From: Anaerolineae bacterium | GTDB taxonomy: Bacteria > Chloroflexota > Anaerolineae > 4572-78 > J111 | Length of the DNA stretch: 64,000 nt | Assembly (NCBI GenBank): GCA_022071955.1 | Contig: JAJVIM010000053.1 | Span: 1-64,000, forward strand | Direction: 5' to 3' | Shown: positions 43,003-51,799 of the stretch, piece by piece | Layout of the letters: every line of letters starts with the position of its first letter | Numbering within the stretch: the stretch's first letter is position 1 | The notes under the pieces: generated by a model | What the model saw: the letters and a program-made list of their open reading frames with translations, nothing else | Told to the model about the DNA's origin: nothing | Database searches by the model: none | Translations under genes and position numbers: made by a program

Positions 43003-43227
43003 TCAGGCGGCTGAGGATAGCGGCGCGGCGGCAATGTTCACGGTGATGCTGGCCAAATCGAGTTGTTGGAGAGTGTGTTGGCTGAACAGGATTTCAATGC
43101 CGAGTGGTTCGCCGGCGGCATCGACATCCACAAAAACGTGCTGGTTCACTTCCAGCGTATCCTCAACATCGCCTTCGCGGAGTTGAATATACATCGCATC
43201 GGCTTGCGTATCGTAATCTATTTTCAT
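43003..43227 (-). CDS. DUF2283 putative antitoxin
   Basis: This is a 74-aa protein with the pattern MKIDYDTQADAMYIQLREGD and VFVDVDAAGEPLGIEIL, typical of DUF2283. It is encoded 5 nt after the DUF4258 gene on the same strand. Such pairs are predicted type II toxin-antitoxin modules, with the small DUF2283 protein as antitoxin. The 200 nt right of the preceding secreted-protein gene (42803-43002) show no gene. Confidence 0.75.
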   Translation of the reverse strand: MKIDYDTQADAMYIQLREGDVEDTLEVNQHVFVDVDAAGEPLGIEILFSQHTLQQLDLASITVNIAAAPLSSAA

Positions 43228-43232
43228 CGGTG

Positions 43233-43466
43233 TTACCTGTACTTTATCTTTGGCTTAATAACGGTGTAGATCAAAACGGCATCTGGCGTTGTAGTTGCAA
43301 ACACAATCCGCAATTCACGGTTGCCAAACTGTTTGACGGCAATTTCTTCGCCATTATCACCGGGGCGAATTTCGTCGGGAAACTCCAACGTTTCTTCTAC
43401 CTCGGCAGTGGTAACGCCACGCTGTTGCATCCGTTGCCGGGCGTGTCGGGTGTAGATAATCTGCAC
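43233..43466 (-). CDS. DUF4258 RelE-like putative toxin
   Basis: This is a 77-aa protein beginning QIIYTRHARQRMQQRGVTTA, the hallmark of DUF4258, with a RelE-like strand RELRIVFATT further on. It is the upstream gene of the pair with DUF2283 and is probably an mRNA interferase-type toxin or a relative. The family call is good; activity is inferred. Confidence 0.75.
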   Translation of the reverse strand: MQIIYTRHARQRMQQRGVTTAEVEETLEFPDEIRPGDNGEEIAVKQFGNRELRIVFATTTPDAVLIYTVIKPKIKYR

Positions 43467-43552
43467 AAAATTGCCTCAATCATTGATTGTCGATATTGTA
43501 GCACAAAACTGACGGGTTGATAACTGTCACCTATTTGCAGGAGCAAGCCACA

Positions 43553-44578
43553 ATGGAACCCAAGCAATTCCTCATCAAACTCCACGAAAACCTGGGCATT
43601 CTCCGGGAGCGCGAAGCCCGCTACGCCGGCAACGCCCCGCTCGACTTGCTCAACCAGGTCGCCGACCATCGCCAGGCCATCGCCCTGACTGAGCAAGTCA
43701 TCGCCGGCGACCTGACCGAAGCGGAGTGGCAGGCGGCGCTGCAACCGCTGCTCTTGCCCTTCTACCAGGGGTTGAGCCAGAGCGTGCTGGCCGCGCTGCT
43801 GGCCACATCGGCAGAGACCGCGCCGCCGGACATTGTAGACCAACTGCGCGATGCCACCCTGACCCACCTCGAACAGACTTCGCGCGGCCAGGTGCTGGCC
43901 GACGGTTTCCGCAGCCAGCCGGCTGTCTACGATAAACCGGTGCAGCACGAGTTGGCCATTACCCTGCAAAACGATGCCGACTTTGCTGCGCATCTGCACC
44001 GGCTGCTAGCGGCAGTCGAGGCCGGGCAGAAACAAGGCAGCCACAGCGCCACCCTGAGTGGCAGCGGGGCGATTGCGCAAGGCAGCGGCGACGCCATTGC
44101 CGCGACCGGGCCAGGGACGTTCGCCGCCAAAGAAGTCAAGGGCGACGTGACCCTCGGCAGTGGCAACGTCAGCATCAAAGGCAGCCGTATCAAAGCCGGG
44201 CGGGGCGCGGTCATCGGCAGCATTGCCGGCGGCGACATCAACACCGGCGATTCGGGCGTGAATGGCGAGACGCTGGCGGCGCTGTTTGCGCCATTGTACA
44301 AGCAGATCGGAGCGAACTCGGCCCTGACGCCCGATGACCGGGAGGACGTGACCGCCGAAGTGACCGAACTGGCGGCTACGGCGCAGGCGGCGGTTGAGGC
44401 CGGCGAGCTGCCGGATGAGTCGTTTCTGCGGCGGCGACTGCGGAATATCGAGGCGATGGCCCCGGACATCATCGACACCATCGCCACCACCGCCGTTAAT
44501 CCGGTGGCCGGGGTGAAGGGTGTGTGGGACAAGATTGTGGCCAGAGCGCGGGAAATCATCGCGGCGCGGGAGAAGTAG
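43553..44578 (+). CDS. uncharacterised protein sharing a repeat segment with the NACHT protein
   Basis: This is a 341-aa protein. The N-terminal 150 residues are helical. Residues about 165-240 form a glycine-rich, beta-helix-like segment (SGSGAIAQGSGDAI, then GSRIKAGRGAVIGSIAGGD). The C-terminal helical domain contains LTPDDREDVTAEVTEL and ESFLRRRLRNIEAMAPDI. The segment GSRIKAGRGAVIGSIAGGDINTGD closely matches GSDIEAGERAVVGNIAGGHLITGD in the NACHT protein at 45324. This suggests a common adaptor-like module. ATG 43553 has AGGAG 9 nt upstream. The function is unknown. Confidence 0.55.
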   Translation: MEPKQFLIKLHENLGILREREARYAGNAPLDLLNQVADHRQAIALTEQVIAGDLTEAEWQAALQPLLLPFYQGLSQSVLAALLATSAETAPPDIVDQLRDATLTHLEQTSRGQVLADGFRSQPAVYDKPVQHELAITLQNDADFAAHLHRLLAAVEAGQKQGSHSATLSGSGAIAQGSGDAIAATGPGTFAAKEVKGDVTLGSGNVSIKGSRIKAGRGAVIGSIAGGDINTGDSGVNGETLAALFAPLYKQIGANSALTPDDREDVTAEVTELAATAQAAVEAGELPDESFLRRRLRNIEAMAPDIIDTIATTAVNPVAGVKGVWDKIVARAREIIAAREK

Positions 44579-44585
44579 CAGCGAC

Positions 44586-45014
44586 TCAACGGGGCGAATG
44601 CAGGGCCAGGAAGTCGCCGGGTTGCAAAACCCGCACCGGCGCGTCCTTGAAATCTTTGGGGTTGCGGGTGATGAGATAGTCGGCGGGCAGGTTGAAAGCG
44701 GCAGCCATCTGCACCGCGTCTTCAAAATCGGCCCAGCCAAACGCCAACGCCTGGTCGATGACAGCCTGGTCAACGCCGGCCACCCGAAACACCCGGAGCA
44801 GTTTGGTCAGGTTGATCATCGCCTGAGCCGGCCCCTGGTATTTGCTCAACAAATAATGGAGGGTGGTTAGCGTGTGCGCCGCCAGAAAGCCATCGGCGTG
44901 ACCTTGCTCGACCAGTGCCCAGACCGCTGCCGAGGCTGCATAATGGGGGTCACGACGAGCCAGAACATCCAGCACAATGTTGGCATCCAACAAGATGCGC
45001 GGCTTATCGGCCAT
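44586..45014 (-). CDS. PIN-domain toxin
   Basis: This is a 142-aa PIN-domain ribonuclease with acidic active-site positions in RILLDANIVLDVL (N-terminus), the helix HTLTTLHYLLSKY, then WADFEDAVQMAAA and ADYLITRNPKDF. This is the VapC-like order. ATG 45014 overlaps the end of the antitoxin gene by 11 nt. Its 3' end lies only 7 nt from the end of the convergent 341-aa gene. Confidence 0.85.
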   Translation of the reverse strand: MADKPRILLDANIVLDVLARRDPHYAASAAVWALVEQGHADGFLAAHTLTTLHYLLSKYQGPAQAMINLTKLLRVFRVAGVDQAVIDQALAFGWADFEDAVQMAAAFNLPADYLITRNPKDFKDAPVRVLQPGDFLALHSPR

Positions 45015-45240
45015 ATTTTTCAGCCAGAAAGTCGTGATGTTCGGCAAGCGAGACATCTGCCGGCAGGACGCCGGTCAGTTCCCGCAAGATGGGCAGCAAC
45101 GGCGCATCTTCATCAACCGGCAGCGAGTTGAGAAACTCCGACACCAGTTTGGAAAGGGTAGTATTATGCTGCCGGGCGTAAGCTTTAGCCGATTCGATGA
45201 CCGGCTGTTCAATTCTAAGGGTCAACTTGGTTTTTTCCAT
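45004..45240 (-). CDS. DUF6364-like antitoxin
   Basis: This is a 78-aa protein with a ribbon-helix-helix start (KTKLTLRIEQPVIESAKAYA, then TLSKLVSEFLNSL) like DUF6364 antitoxins that partner PIN toxins. The ATG at 45240 was chosen over 45291 because the motif begins right there. It should bind its own promoter in the 80-nt gap before the divergent NACHT gene. Confidence 0.8.
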   Translation of the reverse strand: MEKTKLTLRIEQPVIESAKAYARQHNTTLSKLVSEFLNSLPVDEDAPLLPILRELTGVLPADVSLAEHHDFLAEKYGR

Positions 45241-45323
45241 TGCAACCTGCTCATCTGGTAAAACGATAACAACTGACGTATATTTTACCAAAAACTACAC
45301 GTCATTCAAATCAGAGGTCACCG

Positions 45324-48200
45324 ATGTCAAACGATGCCCAAATTGAGAAACTGCAAAAAGCCATTGCGGCTCAGGAGACCCTGCGCGGTATTGTGCCGGA
45401 TGAGCAAATCGAGGCCACCATTTCTGCCCTGCAAGCGCAAATTATCACCCTCAGCGGTGTGGGTAACATCGTTCTACAGGGCAGCGACATCGAGGCCGGG
45501 GAGCGGGCCGTGGTCGGTAACATTGCCGGCGGTCATCTTATTACCGGCGACGGTAACACCTTCATCGACAAGCAGATCGTCGAAGCCGCCGAACCGAATA
45601 GCACCCCGCAGCGAAACGCCTACCTCAACCGGCTGCTGGAAACGTGCGGCGGCCTATCGCTAATTGGCATCGACCCCAAAGCCGCCAGCAGTCAGAGTGA
45701 ATCGCGGCTGGAATTGAGCGCGGTCTACACAGCCCTGCTGACCAGCGGCGCCGAATCGGGGCGGGAAATGGCCCTTCGGCCAGACAAAAACCCGCAGGAA
45801 TCGCGGCGCATTTCGGCGCTGGAACAGCTTGACCGCCACCATCGGCTGGTGCTGCTGGGCGATCCCGGCAGCGGCAAGACCACCTTTGTCGATTTCGTGG
45901 CGATGTGTCTGGCGGGGGAGTTGTTGGGCCAAGAGACCATCAACCTGACATTATTGACCGCGCCGCTGCCCGATGATGAGGGCAACGAGCAGGAGCAGCG
46001 CCAACCGTGGCGGCACGGGGCGCTGCTGCCGGTGAAGGTGGTGCTGCGCGACTTTGCGGCGCGGGGACTGCCGCCGGTGGGCGAGACGGCCACGGCGGAA
46101 CATCTGTGGCGCTTCATTGTGGCAGAACTCAAGGCGGCGGCGTTGGGCATCTATGCCAAACCGTTGAGCCAGACCTTGCTGAAAGAGGGCGGGCTGCTGC
46201 TACTGGACGGACTGGACGAAGTGCCGGAAGCGGATGCGCGGCGGGTGCAGATCAAGCAGGCGGTGACGGATTTCAGCCGGGTGTTTGGGCGCTGCCGGAT
46301 ACTGGTCACAAGCCGCACTTACGCCTACCAACAGCAGGACTGGCGGCTGCAAACCTTTGAAGAAACGCTGCTGGCCCCGTTCAGTCCGGGGCAGATTGTG
46401 CGCTTTGTGGATGGCTGGTATCGGCACATTGCGGTACTGAGGGGGCTGAACCGGGATGACGCGCAGGGGCGGGCGGAGTTGCTCAAACGGGCAATTGCCA
46501 GTAGCAGCCACCTGAGCGGGCTGGCGCAGCGGCCCTTGCTGCTGACGTTGATGGCCAGCCTGCACGCCTGGCGGGGCGGCAGCCTGCCGGAGAAGCGGGA
46601 GGAACTGTACGCTGACACTGTCGATTTGCTGCTGGACTGGTGGGAAAGTCCCAAGATTGTGCGGAACAAAGAAAAAGCAGCAGTGGTGCTGCAACCCAGC
46701 CTGGCCGAGTGGCTCAAAGTAGACCGGGAGCAGGTGCGCCGCCTGCTCAACCGGCTGGCGTATGAAGCGCATCGTCAACAGCCGGAGCTGACCGGCACGG
46801 CGGATGTGGCCGAAGCCGGGCTGGTGACAGGGCTACTAGACCTGAGCCAGAACCCCGACGTGAAACCGAAGCGGCTCATTGAATACCTGCGCGACCGGGC
46901 TGGGCTGCTGCTGCCGCGTGGGGTCGGTGTTTATACCTTTCCGCACCGTACCTTTCAGGAATACCTGGCAGCCTGTCACCTGACCGACACCGACTACCCA
47001 GACACGATGGCGACATTGGCTCGGCAAGAGCCAAATCGCTGGCGGGAAGTGGCACTGCTGGCCGGAGCGAAAGCGGCGCGGGGGGCATCGTCGGCGGCGT
47101 GGCTGCTGGCGGAAGCGTTGTGTTACCGGGAGGTGGCCGCGGAAAACCTGGCCGAAGACACGTGGGGGGCATTGCTGGCCGGGCATGCGCTCATTGAGAC
47201 GGCCAATGTGAAGCAGGTGAGTGAGCGCAACCAGCCGAAGTTGGACAGAGTGAAAGCGTGGCTGGCAAACATTGTGGAAGGGACGGCGCTGCCGGCGGTG
47301 GAGCGGGCGGCGGCCGGGGTCAGCCTGGCACACCTGGGCGACCCGCGACCGGGTGTCGGCTTGCGCCCGGATGGACTGCCGGATATAGTTTGGTGTGATG
47401 TGCCAGCTGGGTCGTTTCTGTATGGCGACGACAGGCAACTGGTAGACCTATTGGCGTTCTGGATCAGCCAATACCCGGTGACGAATACGCAGTACAATGC
47501 TTTTGTGGAGGTCGGCGGTTACAAAAACGCCGCCTATTGGCAGGTAGCGACGGCGGACGGCGTGTGGCGAGATGGGTTGGTGAAACGCCGCTTTGAGCGT
47601 GAGGGGGCTGACCGACCAGTAGATTTTGGGCCACCGTTTAATCTCCCCAATCATCCGGTGATAGGAATTACCTGGTACGAAGCACTGGCCTTTTGCGCTT
47701 GGCTCACTGAGCGCATAGCGTATGGTGAATTTGCGGATCACCCTCTGCCGGTTGAACAGCAGCAAATATGGGATAAGATTCAATCGCAAATCGTCAGCCA
47801 CAAATCACAAATTACCCTGCCCACCGAACAGCAATGGGAAAAAGCGGCCCGAGGAACGGACGGGCGGGAGTATCCATGGGGTGACAAACCGGACCCTGAA
47901 AAAGCCAGTTATTTAGCTACCCAAATTGGGACAACCAGTGCAGTTGGTTGTTTTTCTCAAGGAGAAAGCGTCTACGGATGTCAGGAAATGAGCGGCAATG
48001 CGTGGGAATGGTGCCACACCATGTATAACACGCCGGCAAGCAATCGACTAGAGGGGGGGCCAGATGTTCGCCGTGTACTGCGGGGTGGCGTGTTCAATAA
48101 TGATGACCGGCGCGTTCGTTGTTCGTTTCGCAGTTGGTTCGGCCCCGATTACGGGGGTGGGGATAACGGTTTTCGGGTCTGTGTATCGTCTTTATTTTGA
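45324..48200 (+). CDS. NACHT ATPase with C-terminal FGE-sulfatase-like domain
   Basis: This is a 958-aa STAND protein. Residues 53-80 carry a glycine-rich segment shared with the protein at 43553. The NACHT domain has Walker A LLGDPGSGKTTFVDF (near 176), Walker B GGLLLLDGLDEVPEA (near 290) and sensor region ILVTSRTYAY. A helical region follows, then an FGE/SUMF1 domain (about 690-958) of C-type-lectin fold (ISQYPVTNTQYNAFVE, LPTEQQWEKAARGTDGREYP). The last 35 residues look like a diversified variable region. Such proteins are thought to sense a ligand through the C-terminal domain and then oligomerise, as in NLR-like immunity. The ligand is unknown. Confidence 0.85.
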   Translation: MSNDAQIEKLQKAIAAQETLRGIVPDEQIEATISALQAQIITLSGVGNIVLQGSDIEAGERAVVGNIAGGHLITGDGNTFIDKQIVEAAEPNSTPQRNAYLNRLLETCGGLSLIGIDPKAASSQSESRLELSAVYTALLTSGAESGREMALRPDKNPQESRRISALEQLDRHHRLVLLGDPGSGKTTFVDFVAMCLAGELLGQETINLTLLTAPLPDDEGNEQEQRQPWRHGALLPVKVVLRDFAARGLPPVGETATAEHLWRFIVAELKAAALGIYAKPLSQTLLKEGGLLLLDGLDEVPEADARRVQIKQAVTDFSRVFGRCRILVTSRTYAYQQQDWRLQTFEETLLAPFSPGQIVRFVDGWYRHIAVLRGLNRDDAQGRAELLKRAIASSSHLSGLAQRPLLLTLMASLHAWRGGSLPEKREELYADTVDLLLDWWESPKIVRNKEKAAVVLQPSLAEWLKVDREQVRRLLNRLAYEAHRQQPELTGTADVAEAGLVTGLLDLSQNPDVKPKRLIEYLRDRAGLLLPRGVGVYTFPHRTFQEYLAACHLTDTDYPDTMATLARQEPNRWREVALLAGAKAARGASSAAWLLAEALCYREVAAENLAEDTWGALLAGHALIETANVKQVSERNQPKLDRVKAWLANIVEGTALPAVERAAAGVSLAHLGDPRPGVGLRPDGLPDIVWCDVPAGSFLYGDDRQLVDLLAFWISQYPVTNTQYNAFVEVGGYKNAAYWQVATADGVWRDGLVKRRFEREGADRPVDFGPPFNLPNHPVIGITWYEALAFCAWLTERIAYGEFADHPLPVEQQQIWDKIQSQIVSHKSQITLPTEQQWEKAARGTDGREYPWGDKPDPEKASYLATQIGTTSAVGCFSQGESVYGCQEMSGNAWEWCHTMYNTPASNRLEGGPDVRRVLRGGVFNNDDRRVRCSFRSWFGPDYGGGDNGFRVCVSSLF
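48090..48176 (+). other. putative DGR variable region in the FGE domain
   Basis: After RVLRGG the codons encode GVFNNDDRRVRCSFRSWFG and then PDYGGGDNGFRV. In diversity-generating retroelement targets this place reads like RGGSWNN..N.RC..R..N.P.N...NIGFR, with AAY codons in the template changed at random. The mix of F, D, S, W, G and Y at those places fits adenine mutagenesis. No reverse transcriptase or template repeat was found in the window. Confidence 0.4.
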
Positions 48201-48351
48201 CCTCTGTCTCCTGAACTCTCGCAATCCCACACTCAGGAGCCGCTGCAAATTTTCAAAAACAACGTTTCCGGCCGCGAATTAACGCAGCCAAAACAATGTT
48301 CTCAACGTCAGAACCTACGCTGAGACTTAATCAGGAAAGGCAGCCTGTACC

Positions 48352-50574
48352 TTGGCTGAGAACCACGAGTCCATCGTCACTATTCGCGGGGTCATCGAGC
48401 GGATCACCTTCACCAACCCGGCCACCGGCTACACCGTGGCCCGTTTCAAACCCGACCGGCAGTTCGATCTGATCACCATCGTCGGCGGGCTGGCCGAGGT
48501 GCATCCCGGCGCCCGGCTGCGGCTGGAAGGACGCTGGAAAAACCACCCCAAATACGGCGACCAGTTTGAGCTGCTGCGCTACACCGAAGAAAGGCCGGCT
48601 ACGGTCGAGGGCATCCGGCGCTATCTGGGCAGCGGCCTGATCAAAGGGATTGGCCCCAAAACGGCCGGGTGGATTGTCAACTATTTCGGCACTCAAACGC
48701 TGGACGTGATTGAACACGACATCCAGCGGTTGACCGAGGTGCGCGGCATCGCCGGCAAAACCGTGGCCAAAATCGCCGCCGCCTGGGAAGCGCAGAAACA
48801 GATCAAGGAGATTATGCTGTTTTTGCAGAGTCACCAGGTCAGTACCACCCTGGCAGTCAAGATATACAAGCAGTATGGCGATGAGTCTATCGAGGTAGTG
48901 CAGGCTACCCCCTACCGGCTGGCCCAGGACATCTTTGGCATCGGTTTTGTGACCGCCGACCAGATTGCCCGCAACATTGGCCTGGCGGCGGATGACCCGG
49001 CCCGGGTCGCGGCCGGGATTGAGTACACCCTCAACCAACTGGCTGACCAGGGTCACGTCTACGCCCCGCGCGAGCAGTTGGTCGCGGCGGCGGTCAAAAT
49101 CCTGGCCGTCGAACCGGCGCTGATCGAGACGCAACTCGACGCCCTGGTGCAGGCGGAACGGCTGAAAACCGAGACATTGCCCGGCAACGCGACAGCCGAG
49201 AATCCCGCTACGCCGGGCGAAGCTATCTACCTGGCCCCCTTCTACTACGCTGAATTCGGCGTGGCCAACCGCCTCAAGCAATTGCAGGCTGCCCCCGACA
49301 GCCGGCTGCGCCTGTTCCAGACGGTTGATTGGGAGCGGGCCTTTGCCTGGCTGGCCGGGCGACCCGATGGCCTCGACCTGGCTGAACGGCAGCGACAGGC
49401 TGTGCAGATGAGCCTGAGCCACAAGGTCAGCATTCTGACGGGCGGGCCGGGAACGGGCAAGACCAGCACCGTCCGGGCCATTCTGGGGCTGCTGGGCGGC
49501 AAAGGCAAGACCGCGCTGCTGGCCGCGCCGACCGGCCGGGCGGCCAAACGGCTGGCCGAAAGCACCGGGCAGGAAGCCAAAACTATCCACCGGCTGCTGG
49601 AGGTCAGCCCCAGCGAGGGGTTTAAGTTCCAGCGCAACCAGGACAATCCGCTCGACTGTGACCTGCTGATTGTCGACGAATGTTCAATGATCGACCTGGT
49701 GCTGATGAACAATCTGCTCAAGGCCATCCACCCGGCCAGCCACCTACTGCTGGTGGGAGATGCCGACCAACTGCCCAGCGTCGGAGCGGGCAACGTCCTG
49801 CGCGACCTGATCGCCAGCGACGCCCTGCCGGTGACCCGCCTGGAAGTCATCTTTCGTCAGGCGGCCGACAGCACCATCATCACCAATGCCCACCGGATCA
49901 ATCGGGGCGAGATGCCGCAGTTTCCGCGCCACAAGCAGGACTTCTTTTTCTTCGGCCAGGCCGAGCCGGCGGAAGCCGCCGAGATGCTGGTTGATGTCGT
50001 CGCCCGGCGTATCCCGGAGAAATTTGGCCTGCCGGTAGCCGGCATCCAGGTTCTCAGCCCGATGCACCGCGGCCTGGTCGGGGCGCGGGCGCTCAACGAG
50101 AGCCTGCAAGCCCGGCTCAACCCCCTGCCGGCAAATGGCGTTGAGTATCGCAGCGGCAGCCGGGTCTTCCGGGTGGGCGACCGGGTGCTGCAACTGCGCA
50201 ACAACTATGACAAAGAGGTCTTCAACGGTGACATCGGGACAATCACCCGGCTCGACCTGGAAGAAGGGGAGATCAGCGTTGACTTCGAGGGGCGGGGGGG
50301 TGACTATGATTTCAGCGACCTGGACGAACTGACCCTGGCCTACGCCCTGAGCGTTCACAAGAGTCAGGGCAGCGAATATCCGGTCGTGGTTTTACCCCTG
50401 CTGCCGCAACACTATATGCTCTTGCAGCGCAACCTGCTGTACACAGCGGTCACCCGGGCCAAACAAATGGTGGTCATCGTTGGTTCACGCAAGGCGCTGG
50501 CAATGGCGGTCAAGAACAACACCATCGCTGGCCGCTGGTCGCTGCTCGACGAGCGGCTGCGGGGCGGGGTCTGA
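48352..50574 (+). CDS. recD2: RecD2-type DNA helicase
   Basis: This is a 740-aa superfamily 1B helicase. It has an N-terminal OB-like region, helix-hairpin-helix repeats (GIGPKTAGWIVNYFG, VRGIAGKTVAKIA, FGIGFVTADQIA) and Walker A TGGPGTGKTSTVRAIL (near 363). Motif II is LLIVDECSMID, and the C-terminal motifs ALSVHKSQGSEYPVVV and LLYTAVTRAK follow. It unwinds DNA 5' to 3' and does not need RecBC. The start TTG 48352 has AGGAAAGG 11 nt upstream. The 150 nt before it hold no gene. It may head the next four-gene operon, whose first gene begins 1 nt after its stop. Confidence 0.93.
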   Translation: MAENHESIVTIRGVIERITFTNPATGYTVARFKPDRQFDLITIVGGLAEVHPGARLRLEGRWKNHPKYGDQFELLRYTEERPATVEGIRRYLGSGLIKGIGPKTAGWIVNYFGTQTLDVIEHDIQRLTEVRGIAGKTVAKIAAAWEAQKQIKEIMLFLQSHQVSTTLAVKIYKQYGDESIEVVQATPYRLAQDIFGIGFVTADQIARNIGLAADDPARVAAGIEYTLNQLADQGHVYAPREQLVAAAVKILAVEPALIETQLDALVQAERLKTETLPGNATAENPATPGEAIYLAPFYYAEFGVANRLKQLQAAPDSRLRLFQTVDWERAFAWLAGRPDGLDLAERQRQAVQMSLSHKVSILTGGPGTGKTSTVRAILGLLGGKGKTALLAAPTGRAAKRLAESTGQEAKTIHRLLEVSPSEGFKFQRNQDNPLDCDLLIVDECSMIDLVLMNNLLKAIHPASHLLLVGDADQLPSVGAGNVLRDLIASDALPVTRLEVIFRQAADSTIITNAHRINRGEMPQFPRHKQDFFFFGQAEPAEAAEMLVDVVARRIPEKFGLPVAGIQVLSPMHRGLVGARALNESLQARLNPLPANGVEYRSGSRVFRVGDRVLQLRNNYDKEVFNGDIGTITRLDLEEGEISVDFEGRGGDYDFSDLDELTLAYALSVHKSQGSEYPVVVLPLLPQHYMLLQRNLLYTAVTRAKQMVVIVGSRKALAMAVKNNTIAGRWSLLDERLRGGV

Positions 50575-50575
50575 A

Positions 50576-50878
50576 GTGCGCCGGCGGCGGCTCATCATCG
50601 TCCTGGCGCTATTTCTTGCCTCGGTGCTACTCTGCCGGGTGCGCGAAGATGCCCGCGGTGTCTGGACGCTGATCGGGCCAGGGGTGTCGCTGACGGCGCT
50701 GCGGGATACGCGCCTGGGGCCGGTGCTGTGGCTCACTCTGGGCGGGGAATATCAGGGGCGCTGGCAGGCCGGTCGGTGGCAGCCGGCGGCGCCCACGCCG
50801 TATCCGACGGCGACGCCTTACCCGACATCGACGCCGTATCCGACGCCGGGGGCAAAACTACCGCTTGAGGAGACGTGA
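50576..50878 (+). CDS. small membrane protein with Pro-Thr tail
   Basis: This is a 100-aa protein with an N-terminal TM segment (LIIVLALFLASVLLC), a short beta-like region, and a C-terminal tail of PTPYPTATPYPTSTPYPTP repeats. GTG 50576 lies 1 nt after the RecD2 stop. The next gene starts straight after its stop. No family is recognised. Confidence 0.55.
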   Translation: MRRRRLIIVLALFLASVLLCRVREDARGVWTLIGPGVSLTALRDTRLGPVLWLTLGGEYQGRWQAGRWQPAAPTPYPTATPYPTSTPYPTPGAKLPLEET

Positions 50879-51799
50879 ATGACCAAACTTCAAAAGGCTG
50901 TGGCAGCTATCAAAGCCGGCGATAAACAAGTCGGCGAACAGTTGGTACGTGACATTCTGGCCACCGAACCGGACAATGAAGCAGCCTGGCTTTGGTTGGC
51001 AACAGTCGTAAACTCGCGGAATGAAAAAATTCGCTGTTTGGCGAGAGTGCTGGAAATCAACCCCGACAATGACACAGCTCAACAAGGCATTGCTCGATTG
51101 CAAGCAGCGTCCGTGCCAGCGGCATCTCCGGCCAAGCCAGACGACGCGCCGCGCCTCAAGCGCCTGAAAAAAGCGCCGCAAGCCGCAACCAGCGCCGAGA
51201 ATGCCGGGCTGTCCTGGGATGAAGTCTGGTTCAGCGCTATCAGCCAGCCTTCTATTGCTACCTTTGAGCGTATTCTGGGCAAGTCGCAAGTTTCGGCCGG
51301 TCGCGCCTTTTTATGGTTGGCGGTCAGCAGCCTGGTCGCAGCGGCGCTGGGCTTTATGCTTAGATTGATCGTGGAACGGCTCACGACCGGTCAGATAAGT
51401 CCGCAAACCATCATCGCTTTAGCGGCAGGAGTGACCGTAGGGCCATTCCTGGGCGTAGTGATTGCCGCCGTTATTGTCGGTGTGACCCAGTGGGTCGCCG
51501 GGCTGTTGGGTGGACAGGGCAACTTTAGCCGGTTAATCTACGCTCAAGCCGCTTATGGCGCTCCGTTGGGCATCGTCATCGGTGCATTGGCGGCCATCCC
51601 CGTTTTCAACTTGCTGAACATCATCCTGTATATCTACGCCGCCATACTCAATGTTCTGGCAGTTCAGGCGGTTAATCGATTCAGCACCGGACGGGCCATC
51701 GCTGCCGTTTTCATTCCGGGTGTTGTGTTTGGCCTCCTGGCTGTCTGCGGTATCTTTACCCTGGCTTTTGCCTTTGCCGGCGCTATGGTAGGGCGATGA
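50879..51799 (+). CDS. TPR-Yip1 membrane protein
   Basis: This is a 306-aa protein with an N-terminal tetratricopeptide-like pair (LVRDILATEPDNEAAWLWLA and VLEINPDNDTAQQGI), a basic linker, and about five TM helices in a Yip1-like arrangement (about 140-306). TPR-plus-membrane proteins are frequent in Chloroflexota and of unknown function. It overlaps the next gene by 4 nt (ATGA). Confidence 0.65.
   Translation: MTKLQKAVAAIKAGDKQVGEQLVRDILATEPDNEAAWLWLATVVNSRNEKIRCLARVLEINPDNDTAQQGIARLQAASVPAASPAKPDDAPRLKRLKKAPQAATSAENAGLSWDEVWFSAISQPSIATFERILGKSQVSAGRAFLWLAVSSLVAAALGFMLRLIVERLTTGQISPQTIIALAAGVTVGPFLGVVIAAVIVGVTQWVAGLLGGQGNFSRLIYAQAAYGAPLGIVIGALAAIPVFNLLNIILYIYAAILNVLAVQAVNRFSTGRAIAAVFIPGVVFGLLAVCGIFTLAFAFAGAMVGR

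Noticed and set aside
43397..43999. 200-codon minus-strand frame over the 341-aa gene start
   Set aside because: It overlaps the DUF4258 gene and the 341-aa gene antisense and shows no domain.
48063..48351. DGR template repeat or reverse transcriptase near the NACHT gene
   Set aside because: No A-rich near-copy of the variable region and no reverse transcriptase motif could be seen here or elsewhere in the window.
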